Shown: in pieces, positions 1-6,541 of the stretch
How the letters are laid out: each line of letters opens with the position of its first letter
Numbering within the stretch: the stretch's first letter is position 1
Source of the DNA: DASXMX01 sp036794395
Lineage (GTDB): Bacteria; Planctomycetota; Phycisphaerae; Tepidisphaerales; Tepidisphaeraceae
Length of the DNA: 7,862 bases
Assembly (NCBI GenBank): GCA_036794395.1
Contig: DAIRGS010000331.1
Span: forward strand, 1 to 7,862
Direction: 5' to 3'
Notes under the pieces: generated by a model
Databases searched by the model: none
What the model was told of the DNA's origin: nothing
Seen by the model: the letters and a program-made list of their open reading frames with translations, nothing else
Position numbers and translations under genes: made by a program

Positions 1-35
1 GGGTTAATTCATCCGTGCAAAATGTTGGGTACTCC

Positions 36-56
36 GGGGGAGGGTAGGGAGGGGGG
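36..56 (+). other. Predicted G-quadruplex motif
   Basis: Four G-runs of 5, 3, 3 and 6 bases are separated by loops of 1 (A), 2 (TA) and 1 (A) bases. This satisfies the canonical G3+N1-7 pattern with the very short loops that favour a stable parallel quadruplex. The G-rich strand is the coding strand of the downstream gene, 184 bp before its start. If transcription starts upstream of it, the structure would also form in the mRNA leader. A role in regulation is inference only. Confidence 0.6.
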
Positions 57-228
57 TTTACGAGCCTCCATCCTCGATAAAGGAATTGTGGGAAATGACA
101 AGCGGCGTACCGGTGGAGGGAAAAAGGAGCGTTACGCTTCCGTTGCAGGTAGCACGGCACATTCGTTTTTGGAGGCATAGGGCGGTTAGAATGCCGGCTT
201 GGAATTGATGACTCCGCTGGGCGCAAGC

Positions 229-232
229 AGGA
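229..232 (+). promoter_or_regulatory. Ribosome-binding site for the 240 start
   Basis: AGGA lies 7 nt before the ATG at 240. This spacing is near ideal and supports that start codon for the giant membrane protein. Confidence 0.6.
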
Positions 233-239
233 ATTAGCT

Positions 240-3200
240 ATGGATACGGGGTGGATTTGCTTTGGGTTGTTTATCGCGGGCGCGCTCAGCTTCATTGCGC
301 ACTTGATCTGGGTTGGAATCGGCCGGCTGTTTGGGTTTGGGAAGATGCCGCGTTCGACCTTTACGCAGGAGGCGGACGAACTTCGAACCCAGCGCGAGAT
401 CGATGCGCTTTATCACGCCAATTTGATTGATGCGACGACGTATCAGCGGGTAACGCAGGCGTTGCGGATCGCCCGGACGCGGGTTCGCCAGCAGCCACCG
501 CCCATCCCGAGTTTGGCGGTTATGCCTCCGCAAGTTTTGGCCCCGCCTCTTGAAGCGACGCCTGTCGTCGCACCGCCCAGTGTGAAGCCTGATGTCGTGT
601 TGCTGCCGGTGCAGCCGGATTCGGGACCCGAGATTGCGCCGCCGCAGATCGCTCCGCGACCACCGTTGGTTGTCCCTCCCATTTCGGTTCCAACCCCCCT
701 GCCGCCTCCCCCACCGCCGAAGCCGCGCGTGCCGCGCCGATCGATTTCGGACGTGATGGCAAGTTTCATGCGCGACAGCAACATTCGCTGGGGAGAACTG
801 ATCGGCGGGATGCTGATCATCGGTTGCTCGATCGCGCTGGTGGTCAGCTTTTGGACGCAGATTGCGCATCACTCGTTTTTACAGTTTGGGGTGTTCACCG
901 GAATCACCGCCGCCACGCTTGGATTGGGGTTGTATGCCGAGCACCGCTGGAAGCTGCCGACAACAAGCCGGGGAATTCTGCTCATTGCGACGCTGCTGGT
1001 GCCGCTCAATTTTCTTGCATTCGCGGCGCTGTCGCACGGCGCCCGCCCGACGTTGCTTGAAACTGCAATTGAGATTGCCGCACTCGTCTGGTTCGGCTTC
1101 CTGACCTGGCGGGCGGCAGCAGTCCTAGCGCCATATTGGCCGGGCTTGCTGACCGGCGGAGTCGTCGCATTGTCGGCGTCATTGCTTGTGATTCAACACG
1201 TGGGGCGGAATCGGATCGAAGGCGCGATGATTGCCCTGGCCGGGCTTCCGATTGTGGCTTACGCGAGCGTCATCGGGCTGATGCTTTTCCGGGTGAATCA
1301 GTGGAAACAGATTCGCGGTCATGCCGTGGAGGCGATGTATCTTTTGCTGGGCGTTCTGACGTTCGGCACCGCGGCGGCAGTTGGGCTGGTGATATTTCAG
1401 TCTGCGGCGCCGTGGTGGGCCGCGCATGAATTGTCGCCTCTGTTAAGCCTCGCGATTACCCCTGCACTTGCGACGGGATTGCTGGTCTGGCGCCGCGTTA
1501 AGGATCGACGGCTCAGCGGTGCCCGAACCGCCGGGACTTCAATCGCCGTGGCCGCGGCTTTTTTAATGTTGGGGGCAATCGGTGTGGCATGGCCTGATCC
1601 GGCACTCATGCTGCCCCTGTGCGCCCTTAACTTTGTCATTCTCACGGCGATTGCGCTCTGGTTTGAAATACCCGCGGCCCACTGGATCGCCCTGCCCTGC
1701 CTGATCGTTGGACACGTCCTTGGATTCCACGTTCTCCGCGGGCACGTCGGATGGAGAAGCTCGGCGGGCGAGTTGGCATCGGTCCTCCTGAACGGGTCGA
1801 GTGGAACAGCATTGCTTCCACTATTCGTGCTGGTCGGAGGAGCGGGCGTTTTGCTCCGGCGCTTCGGCAAACTGCTCGATGCCCGAACCTACCATCGCAT
1901 CGGACAGGCGATCGCAGTTCTAAGCATCGCGCTCGTCACCAGGAACGGGTTTGGCATCCATGGTGATCCATACGGCGCGACGTGGGTTTACCTCTTTTAT
2001 TCCATCGCGGCGTTGATTGCGGTCATGCGCGCGAACAAGACGGATCGCGGGTGGGTCGGCTGCCTTCTGTTGCTGGCATCTTCGTGCCAGTTTTTCCTGA
2101 CGCATTCCGTTACGGCTTATCCCTGGTCAACCGGATTACTTGCGGGGGCGACGCTGGAAGTAGTTGCTGGGCTCGTCGCACTGCGAATTGTCCGGCTCCG
2201 GTGGGTGCTGGGCCTGTCGCTCAAATGGACGGCAACCCTCGCGGCTGCGGCCGCGGCGATGGTTTTGATCCCCGGCGCATCGATAAACGGCGCAGGTGAC
2301 ATCAGTCTGCACATCCTCTGGACGGCGGCCCTCTGGTTCGTCATCGCATTCGCCGAGGAGGCCGAGCCAATCTTTATTGCCGCGGAGGTCGCACTTGCAG
2401 CCGGGGCGGCGGTGCGCGTGGTTGCGGAGGTTTCGCGGCATGCGTGGTTTCATCTTGCCGATGCGCCGCTGCTGCATCCGTGGACGCTCCAGGCGATCGG
2501 AATTGTACTCGCAGCACTTCCCCTGACCGCGATGTTGATCCAGATGTTTGCGCCGCCGTCGCTGTCGATTTCGCGGTGGCTGCGGTCTCCGTGGTCGTTT
2601 GATCGGGGACTTCTAGCCACGTTATCCATCGGCCTTGCAATCATCATTTGCGCGGCCGAGTTTCAGGCGATTGGGGTTGAGTTTGCGACCAACGGATCGC
2701 GGCGCCTGCTGGATTTCTGGCCCGCCCACGTTGCTGGTTTCGGATCGTGGCTGCTGCTGGGATTACTGCTGATTACCGTGACCGGCTGGATCATCGAAAA
2801 GACCGAATCGCACGCCCCGCTGCTGTGGCTCGGGCTGGCGATTCTGGCGTGCCCGCTTGCGGCGCTGTATCGAGCGGATGCAGGTGCCGCGGCATCATCG
2901 CTTCGATGGCTGCTGGCCGCGTTTGGATTGGCGGCGGCCTCGCTGATCTGGATCCGGGATAGCGCTCCCCGCGTGCTTCAGCCGGTGCTGCGTCGGACGC
3001 TGATCACCGATGCCCGCGCGCTACTGGTGGCGTTTACGGCTGTGCCGGTTGTGGCGCTGTCGATTTATCCATCGTTTCTATCTCTATCAGGACACCATAT
3101 CGTGGGTCCTGATCCGGCGAGCTTCTTCGCCCGCGTCGGCAACGCGATTTCGTACGCCGTTCCGCTGGCGATTGTGGCGGTGACGTTCCTAGGCCATGGG

Positions 3201-6107
3201 ATACGCGAACGCTCACCAGGATGGGGTTTCGCGGCCACTTCGACCGGCAATCTCGCAGCGACGCTTGCCTATATCCTGACGATCAATGCGACGGCCGATG
3301 CATGGGACGTTTCCAACACACTGGTGCTGGTGCAGCTTAATGTTGTTGTGCTGACGCTCTTCGCACTGGGATGGATGAGCTTCCGATGGTGGATTTTCCG
3401 CGGGCAGACAACACCCCCCGCCCCAACGCTGCTGACAACACAAATTGGCATCGCACTGATGGGCGTTGCAATTCTGCTGGCTCCGCCGGCCGGTTGGCTG
3501 CTGATCGCGCCGACGTACACGCGGGGTCTTTCGACGATTGGAAGCCCGCTCGGATGGCTTGCGGTGATTTCGGCACTGGGCGCCCTTGCGTGGCGGCTGC
3601 GCCGATTGACGGCGGCATTTGCAGCGGTCTGCGGAGCGGCACTATCACTGATGCTGGCCAGCACAGCGGCACACTGGGATAAAACCAACTGGCTGAGCTA
3701 TCACGTATTAATGGCGTCTGCGCTGGCGGCAACAGGCGCGACGCTGGGCGTTGGCGTGTGGGTAGCCCGACGACGGCATGGAGTTGCGCTTCATGCAGTA
3801 GATGGGAAACCGCCCTTTCCCGAAGGCGATCAGGCCATCAGGCTCCAGTATCAGCGGCCCGACCCGGCTGAAGGGGCAATGCCCGCAACCGATGTGGACA
3901 CACGCGGCGAACCAATCCAACCGATGTATTTGGGCTGGACGGCGGCGCTCAGCGCATGGGTCGTGCTGCTGGCGTGCCGGGCGATGTTGACCGATCCCCA
4001 GCGGCCCTGGTGGTCGACCTCGTGCACGTTGCTCTTGAGCGTTTTGTGGGTGGGCGTTTCCTGTTGGATGGTCGCTCCACGCTTGTTGTACGCGGGCGCG
4101 CTCCTGCTGAACCTGGCGGCTACGTTCTGGTGGATTGAGAAGCCCTGGGTGATTGGGCCCAATCCGCTGCTTGATCTGGTGGCGATCAATTGCGTGGTGC
4201 TGGCAGCAGGTGGGCTTGCCGCTCTTGTGCTGCATTTTCAGATATTTCAGCGCGAGCGACAGTTGCCAAGCGTTGCGCTTCCGCCTTTCCATCGCTTCGC
4301 GGCATTTGTCTGCACGCTTGTGATTCTACTTTTGGCAGCGTGCTCACTGGGCTCGGCACTGCATGGATCGCCGGCGATGGGCGCGGCGCTGACAACATGG
4401 CTGGCTGCGGTGGCAACGGTTGCTCTGCTGGTCGCGACGCTATCTGATCCGGACGCCGGACGGGCTCAGAAACAGCTCTATGCTGTCGGGCTGGAAGCGG
4501 TGGTTATTTTGGTGGAACAGTTTCATGTTCCACCCAGCCGCATCGCCTGGACCTATGAGATGGCGCTCGCGGCGTTCGCGCTCGTGAGCACAATCGTGTT
4601 TTCGGCTCGGCGACTGATTGGAATACTGCTCGAGCCCCTGGGGCTTCCCCGGCAGCGCGAGGAGAAATCCATCGCATGGTTCGCCTGGGCCAATACGCTG
4701 CTGGCAATTGGCGTTTTGTATCTTGCCGGGCAAATCGACTTCACCAATCAGCTCACATGGCTGCGCGTGACGGCGGCCAGCGCCGCCCTGATTCAATTGT
4801 TCGCCCTGGTTATCATCGCCCGCACCGATCCCACGCTCGACTTGCGCCAGATCACGATTTTTCTAACGACCTGGGGATGCACGATGTGGGCGTGGTCGTG
4901 GATGCCGCTATCGAGCATTTCGCCCCTGGACCGGATGGCGATCGCATTCCTGATCTTTACGCTCGCAGATGCAGTGTCTATTGCGGCATCGCTTGCACAC
5001 CCATCGGCGGAAGCTCTGTGGAGGCGCGCGACTGCTTCAATGACCCCGCTCTTCACGGCGCTTTGGATACTGTGCGGCGTGGGAATGATCGGCCGGGGCG
5101 TATTCGAGCGAATAAACACCAGCAGCGTTCAACTCCATACGGGCCTTGCATGGGTAGTTGTCGCATTGTTCGTGGTCGGCGCGGTTGCGACGATTCTGTT
5201 GGCGCTTCGCAAGAATGAAGCGGATCCATTCGGCCTGCCCGTGTTTCGACGTAGCGTCTACGTCTACGCAAGCGAAGGATTGGTTCTGCTTGCGTTGGTA
5301 CAGGCCCGGCTATCGCTCCCCTGGTTATTCGGCGGAGCGCTTTCGCAATACTGGCCCATCCTCATCATGGGGCTGGCATTCGCGGGCGTAGGGGTAAGTG
5401 AATTGCTGCGCCGCCGGGGTGTGTTGGTCCTGTCGGAGCCCTTGCTGCGCTCCGGCGTTTTCATGCCGATCTTACCGGTGTTCGCGTTCTTCCTCGCGCC
5501 GTCAAAGATCGACTACTCAACTTTGTTATTCCTCGTCGGTTTCTTCTACGCGGTGGTTTCGACCTCCCGGCATTCATTCGGGTTGGGAATGCTGGCAGCA
5601 GCCGCCGCCAACGGCGGGCTCTGGGCGCTGCTGCATCGCCAGCCCGAACTCGCGTTCATGGTCCACCCCCAGTTATGGCTCATCCCCGCGGCGATGTCCG
5701 TCTTGATCGCCGCCCAAATCAACCGCGATCACCTCTCCCCCCCAAACCTGCGATTCATCCGCTACGCCTGCCTCATGGTCGTCTACGTTTCCTCCACGGC
5801 TGACATCTTCCTCAACGGCGTCCACGATCACCCATGGCTCCCCATGATTCTGATCGTCCTCAGCGTCGGCGGCGTCCTGCTGGGCATGGCCTTCCGCCTC
5901 CGAGCCTTCCTCTTCTTAGGCACCGCCTTCCTCGGCATCTCCATCCTCACCATGATCTATTCCGCAGTCGCAAACCTCCACTGGACCTGGCTCTGGCCCG
6001 TCGCGGGCATCGCCCTTGGCGCGGTAATCTTCGCGTTCTTCGCCCTCTTCGAAAAAAAGAAGTCAGAAATGCTGGCGCTCGTCGAGGGACTTAAATCCTG
6101 GGATTAA
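240..6107 (+). CDS. Giant multi-pass membrane protein, DUF2157/DUF2339-like, function unknown
   Basis: This is a 1955-residue protein made almost entirely of hydrophobic helices. By eye I count about 55-57 membrane segments. Segment 1 (about residues 4-28) is followed by RLFGFGKMPR, so by the positive-inside rule residues 29-180 are cytoplasmic. That part holds a charged helical stretch (about 42-84) and a proline-rich linker (86-166) with six consecutive prolines at 155-160. The main bundle opens with the most family-like block: IRWGELIGG at 182-190, then KLPTTSRG at 238-245 and VPLNFLAF at 254-261. The only other long hydrophilic loop is about 1176-1230. The C-terminus repeats a motif typical of such proteins, RLRAFLFLGTAF at 1886-1897, and ends in a lysine-rich FEKKKSEM tail. 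Known DUF2157/DUF2339 members are much shorter. No catalytic or transporter motif was recognised. The start rests on ATG at 240 with AGGA 7 nt upstream. The gene stands alone on its strand here. Codon choice shifts toward C-ending codons in the last 150 or so codons. Confidence 0.9.
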   Translation: MDTGWICFGLFIAGALSFIAHLIWVGIGRLFGFGKMPRSTFTQEADELRTQREIDALYHANLIDATTYQRVTQALRIARTRVRQQPPPIPSLAVMPPQVLAPPLEATPVVAPPSVKPDVVLLPVQPDSGPEIAPPQIAPRPPLVVPPISVPTPLPPPPPPKPRVPRRSISDVMASFMRDSNIRWGELIGGMLIIGCSIALVVSFWTQIAHHSFLQFGVFTGITAATLGLGLYAEHRWKLPTTSRGILLIATLLVPLNFLAFAALSHGARPTLLETAIEIAALVWFGFLTWRAAAVLAPYWPGLLTGGVVALSASLLVIQHVGRNRIEGAMIALAGLPIVAYASVIGLMLFRVNQWKQIRGHAVEAMYLLLGVLTFGTAAAVGLVIFQSAAPWWAAHELSPLLSLAITPALATGLLVWRRVKDRRLSGARTAGTSIAVAAAFLMLGAIGVAWPDPALMLPLCALNFVILTAIALWFEIPAAHWIALPCLIVGHVLGFHVLRGHVGWRSSAGELASVLLNGSSGTALLPLFVLVGGAGVLLRRFGKLLDARTYHRIGQAIAVLSIALVTRNGFGIHGDPYGATWVYLFYSIAALIAVMRANKTDRGWVGCLLLLASSCQFFLTHSVTAYPWSTGLLAGATLEVVAGLVALRIVRLRWVLGLSLKWTATLAAAAAAMVLIPGASINGAGDISLHILWTAALWFVIAFAEEAEPIFIAAEVALAAGAAVRVVAEVSRHAWFHLADAPLLHPWTLQAIGIVLAALPLTAMLIQMFAPPSLSISRWLRSPWSFDRGLLATLSIGLAIIICAAEFQAIGVEFATNGSRRLLDFWPAHVAGFGSWLLLGLLLITVTGWIIEKTESHAPLLWLGLAILACPLAALYRADAGAAASSLRWLLAAFGLAAASLIWIRDSAPRVLQPVLRRTLITDARALLVAFTAVPVVALSIYPSFLSLSGHHIVGPDPASFFARVGNAISYAVPLAIVAVTFLGHGIRERSPGWGFAATSTGNLAATLAYILTINATADAWDVSNTLVLVQLNVVVLTLFALGWMSFRWWIFRGQTTPPAPTLLTTQIGIALMGVAILLAPPAGWLLIAPTYTRGLSTIGSPLGWLAVISALGALAWRLRRLTAAFAAVCGAALSLMLASTAAHWDKTNWLSYHVLMASALAATGATLGVGVWVARRRHGVALHAVDGKPPFPEGDQAIRLQYQRPDPAEGAMPATDVDTRGEPIQPMYLGWTAALSAWVVLLACRAMLTDPQRPWWSTSCTLLLSVLWVGVSCWMVAPRLLYAGALLLNLAATFWWIEKPWVIGPNPLLDLVAINCVVLAAGGLAALVLHFQIFQRERQLPSVALPPFHRFAAFVCTLVILLLAACSLGSALHGSPAMGAALTTWLAAVATVALLVATLSDPDAGRAQKQLYAVGLEAVVILVEQFHVPPSRIAWTYEMALAAFALVSTIVFSARRLIGILLEPLGLPRQREEKSIAWFAWANTLLAIGVLYLAGQIDFTNQLTWLRVTAASAALIQLFALVIIARTDPTLDLRQITIFLTTWGCTMWAWSWMPLSSISPLDRMAIAFLIFTLADAVSIAASLAHPSAEALWRRATASMTPLFTALWILCGVGMIGRGVFERINTSSVQLHTGLAWVVVALFVVGAVATILLALRKNEADPFGLPVFRRSVYVYASEGLVLLALVQARLSLPWLFGGALSQYWPILIMGLAFAGVGVSELLRRRGVLVLSEPLLRSGVFMPILPVFAFFLAPSKIDYSTLLFLVGFFYAVVSTSRHSFGLGMLAAAAANGGLWALLHRQPELAFMVHPQLWLIPAAMSVLIAAQINRDHLSPPNLRFIRYACLMVVYVSSTADIFLNGVHDHPWLPMILIVLSVGGVLLGMAFRLRAFLFLGTAFLGISILTMIYSAVANLHWTWLWPVAGIALGAVIFAFFALFEKKKSEMLALVEGLKSWD
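4511..4534. repeat. Perfect 9-bp inverted repeat inside the giant gene
   Basis: GGTGGAACA (4511-4519) and TGTTCCACC (4526-4534) are exact reverse complements around a 6-nt loop, GTTTCA. The repeat lies in the codons for VEQFHVPP. It could form an mRNA hairpin or be a protein-binding dyad. A perfect 9-bp pair with a short loop is not very unlikely by chance in nearly 8 kb. Confidence 0.5.
5248..5264. repeat. Perfect 7-bp inverted repeat with 3-nt loop
   Basis: GACGTAG (5248-5254) and CTACGTC (5258-5264) flank CGT. The repeat is inside the giant gene, in the codons for RRSVYV. The tight loop would make a stable small hairpin. No function is implied by its position. Confidence 0.4.
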
Positions 6108-6177
6108 CCACGAACACGAAGCCACACGAAGGAACATAAGAAGGAACGAACCACAGCGGACACAGAGAGCACAGAGG
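6107..6177. repeat. AC-rich intergenic repeat (CACGAA / CACAGAG words)
   Basis: The block begins within the TAA stop of the giant gene. First comes ACCACGAACACGAAG followed by a second CACACGAAGG (6107-6132). Then AACCACAGCGGACACAGAG and AGCACAGAGG (6149-6177) follow. The C and G bases are so unevenly distributed that it cannot fold on itself. Degenerate sequences of this kind (ACCACAGAG-ACACAGAGG and ACCACGAAG-ACACGAAGG) recur in spacers of many planctomycete, verrucomicrobial and cyanobacterial genomes as I remember them. Their origin and role are unclear to me. Confidence 0.6.
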
Positions 6178-6272
6178 AATTCACCAAAATCCACCACGCC
6201 ATCCGCTACGCCACAGAATCTTCCGACCCAGCCGAACCAATCCCCAAAGATCCCTCATCGAACCCACCCAAG

Positions 6273-6300
6273 CCGGGTGCGCAGCGTAGCCCAGCCCCGG
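6273..6300. repeat. Short GC-rich imperfect inverted repeat
   Basis: CCGGG (6273-6277) pairs with CCCGG (6296-6300) around GGTGCGCAGCGTAGCCC-type sequence. The core GCGCAGCGTAGCCC resembles spacer elements I associate with planctomycetes. The stem is only 5 bp, so it is weak evidence for structure. Confidence 0.3.
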
Positions 6301-6398
6301 ACCCGAACGCGCAATGACGCAGCACAGCTGGCATTGATCCCTGTGACTGGCCCCCGTTTCCCCGTGATAACGACGAACGCTTTCCCCAGACGCAATAA

Positions 6399-6462
6399 TT
6401 CAGGGTTGTCCCGTTATCTGCGTTTCGTTATCTGCGTTTCAGGGTTGTCCCGTTATCTGCGT
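6399..6462. repeat. Direct-repeat cluster: two identical 25-bp copies plus a partial third unit
   Basis: An identical 25-bp sequence occurs at 6399-6423 and 6438-6462. It begins TTCAGGGTTGTCCCG and ends TTATCTGCGT. Between the copies lies a third copy of its right half, so the word GTTATCTGCGT appears at 6413, 6427 and 6452. The architecture is full unit, half unit, full unit, with periods of 14 and 25 (39 nt overall). There are too few units and no regular spacers, so it is not a CRISPR array. It looks like slippage or duplication within an intergenic element. Confidence 0.85.
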
Positions 6463-6468
6463 CGGGAC
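6447..6468 (+). terminator. Possible weak transcription terminator hairpin
   Basis: GTCCCG (6447-6452) pairs perfectly with CGGGAC (6463-6468) around a 10-nt loop, with a possible T-G wobble extending the stem. GTTTG follows on the plus strand. The U-tract is only three bases and the hairpin is 340 bp past the stop of the giant gene, so a terminator role is doubtful. It is the best stem in this spacer between convergent genes. It overlaps both the second 25-bp repeat and the start of the coding-like remnant. Confidence 0.2.
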
Positions 6469-6532
6469 GTTTGAGCAGGCCGTAGACAAGGCGCTGAGCA
6501 AGAAGAAGCCGGCGGGGGGCTGGCCGAAGTGA
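6461..6532 (+). pseudogene. Coding-like 3' remnant of an unidentified gene
   Basis: Read from 6461 the frame gives VGTFEQAVDKALSKKKP followed by AGGWPK and a TGA stop at 6530-6532. It has the look of a genuine protein C-terminus: an amphipathic helix, a lysine patch and a GGWPK end. Codons such as GAG, GAC, AAG, GCG and CTG match the usage of the GC-rich genes here. Upstream the frame runs straight into the 25-bp direct repeats and meets a stop at 6368-6370, with no plausible start or domain. I infer that the 5' part of a gene was deleted or overwritten at about 6461. The parent family is not recognised. A chance open stretch of 23 codons is the alternative. Confidence 0.35.
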
Positions 6533-6541
6533 GCTGGCCGA

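Larger units (their letters stand above)
1..239. other. Non-coding leader upstream of the giant membrane-protein gene
   Basis: No convincing gene is present. The stretch contains a G-rich tract at 36-56 (listed separately), a short AGCG-TTA-CGCT hairpin near 128-138 and the ribosome-binding site of the next gene. A 37-codon open frame (95-208, +) begins MTSGVPVEGK and ends MPAWN-stop. It has an AAAGGA 10 nt upstream of its ATG, but it resembles nothing I know. It could be a leader peptide or chance. A stop (TAA at 5-7) in that frame shows it is not the tail of a longer upstream gene. Confidence 0.6.
6108..6541. other. Repeat-rich spacer between convergent genes
   Basis: This 434-bp gap separates the plus-strand giant gene from the minus-strand pair. 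It holds, in order: AC-rich repetitive DNA (about 6107-6177), plain AC-rich sequence, a short GC-rich inverted repeat (6273-6300), a direct-repeat cluster (6399-6462), a hairpin (6447-6468) and a coding-like 3' remnant (6461-6532). No complete gene is convincing. No classical terminator with a U-tract was found for either converging gene. A short duplicated GCTGGCCGA (6519-6527 and 6533-6541) sits at the end next to the pseudopilin stop. Confidence 0.7.

Noticed and set aside
187..192. TAGAAT as a -10 box for the giant gene
   Set aside because: It matches 5 of 6 consensus bases, but no -35 partner is found at 16-19 bp. One hexamer alone is not evidence.
3708..4292. 194-codon minus-strand frame opposite the giant gene, and similar ones at 1397-1870 and 234-872
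   Set aside because: Their translations are Arg, Pro, His and Gln rich without domains. They are complements of GC-rich hydrophobic coding sequence.
5737..5743. Run of seven C in the giant gene as a frameshift or phase-variation site
   Set aside because: The frame continues intact on both sides and seven C is short for phase variation.
6053..6059. A-AAA-AAG slippery heptamer in frame near the end of the giant gene
   Set aside because: It matches the dnaX-type -1 frameshift site, but a shift would only change the last 15 or so residues and end at 6094. No following stem or pseudoknot was seen, and lysine-rich tails commonly produce this by chance.
6399..6462. CRISPR array
   Set aside because: There are only two full units and one half unit, no regular spacers and no cas gene.
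6277..6474. 65-codon plus-strand frame starting with GTG in the spacer
   Set aside because: It has no ribosome-binding site, and half of it is translation of the direct repeats (LSRYLR twice). It has no resemblance to a protein domain.
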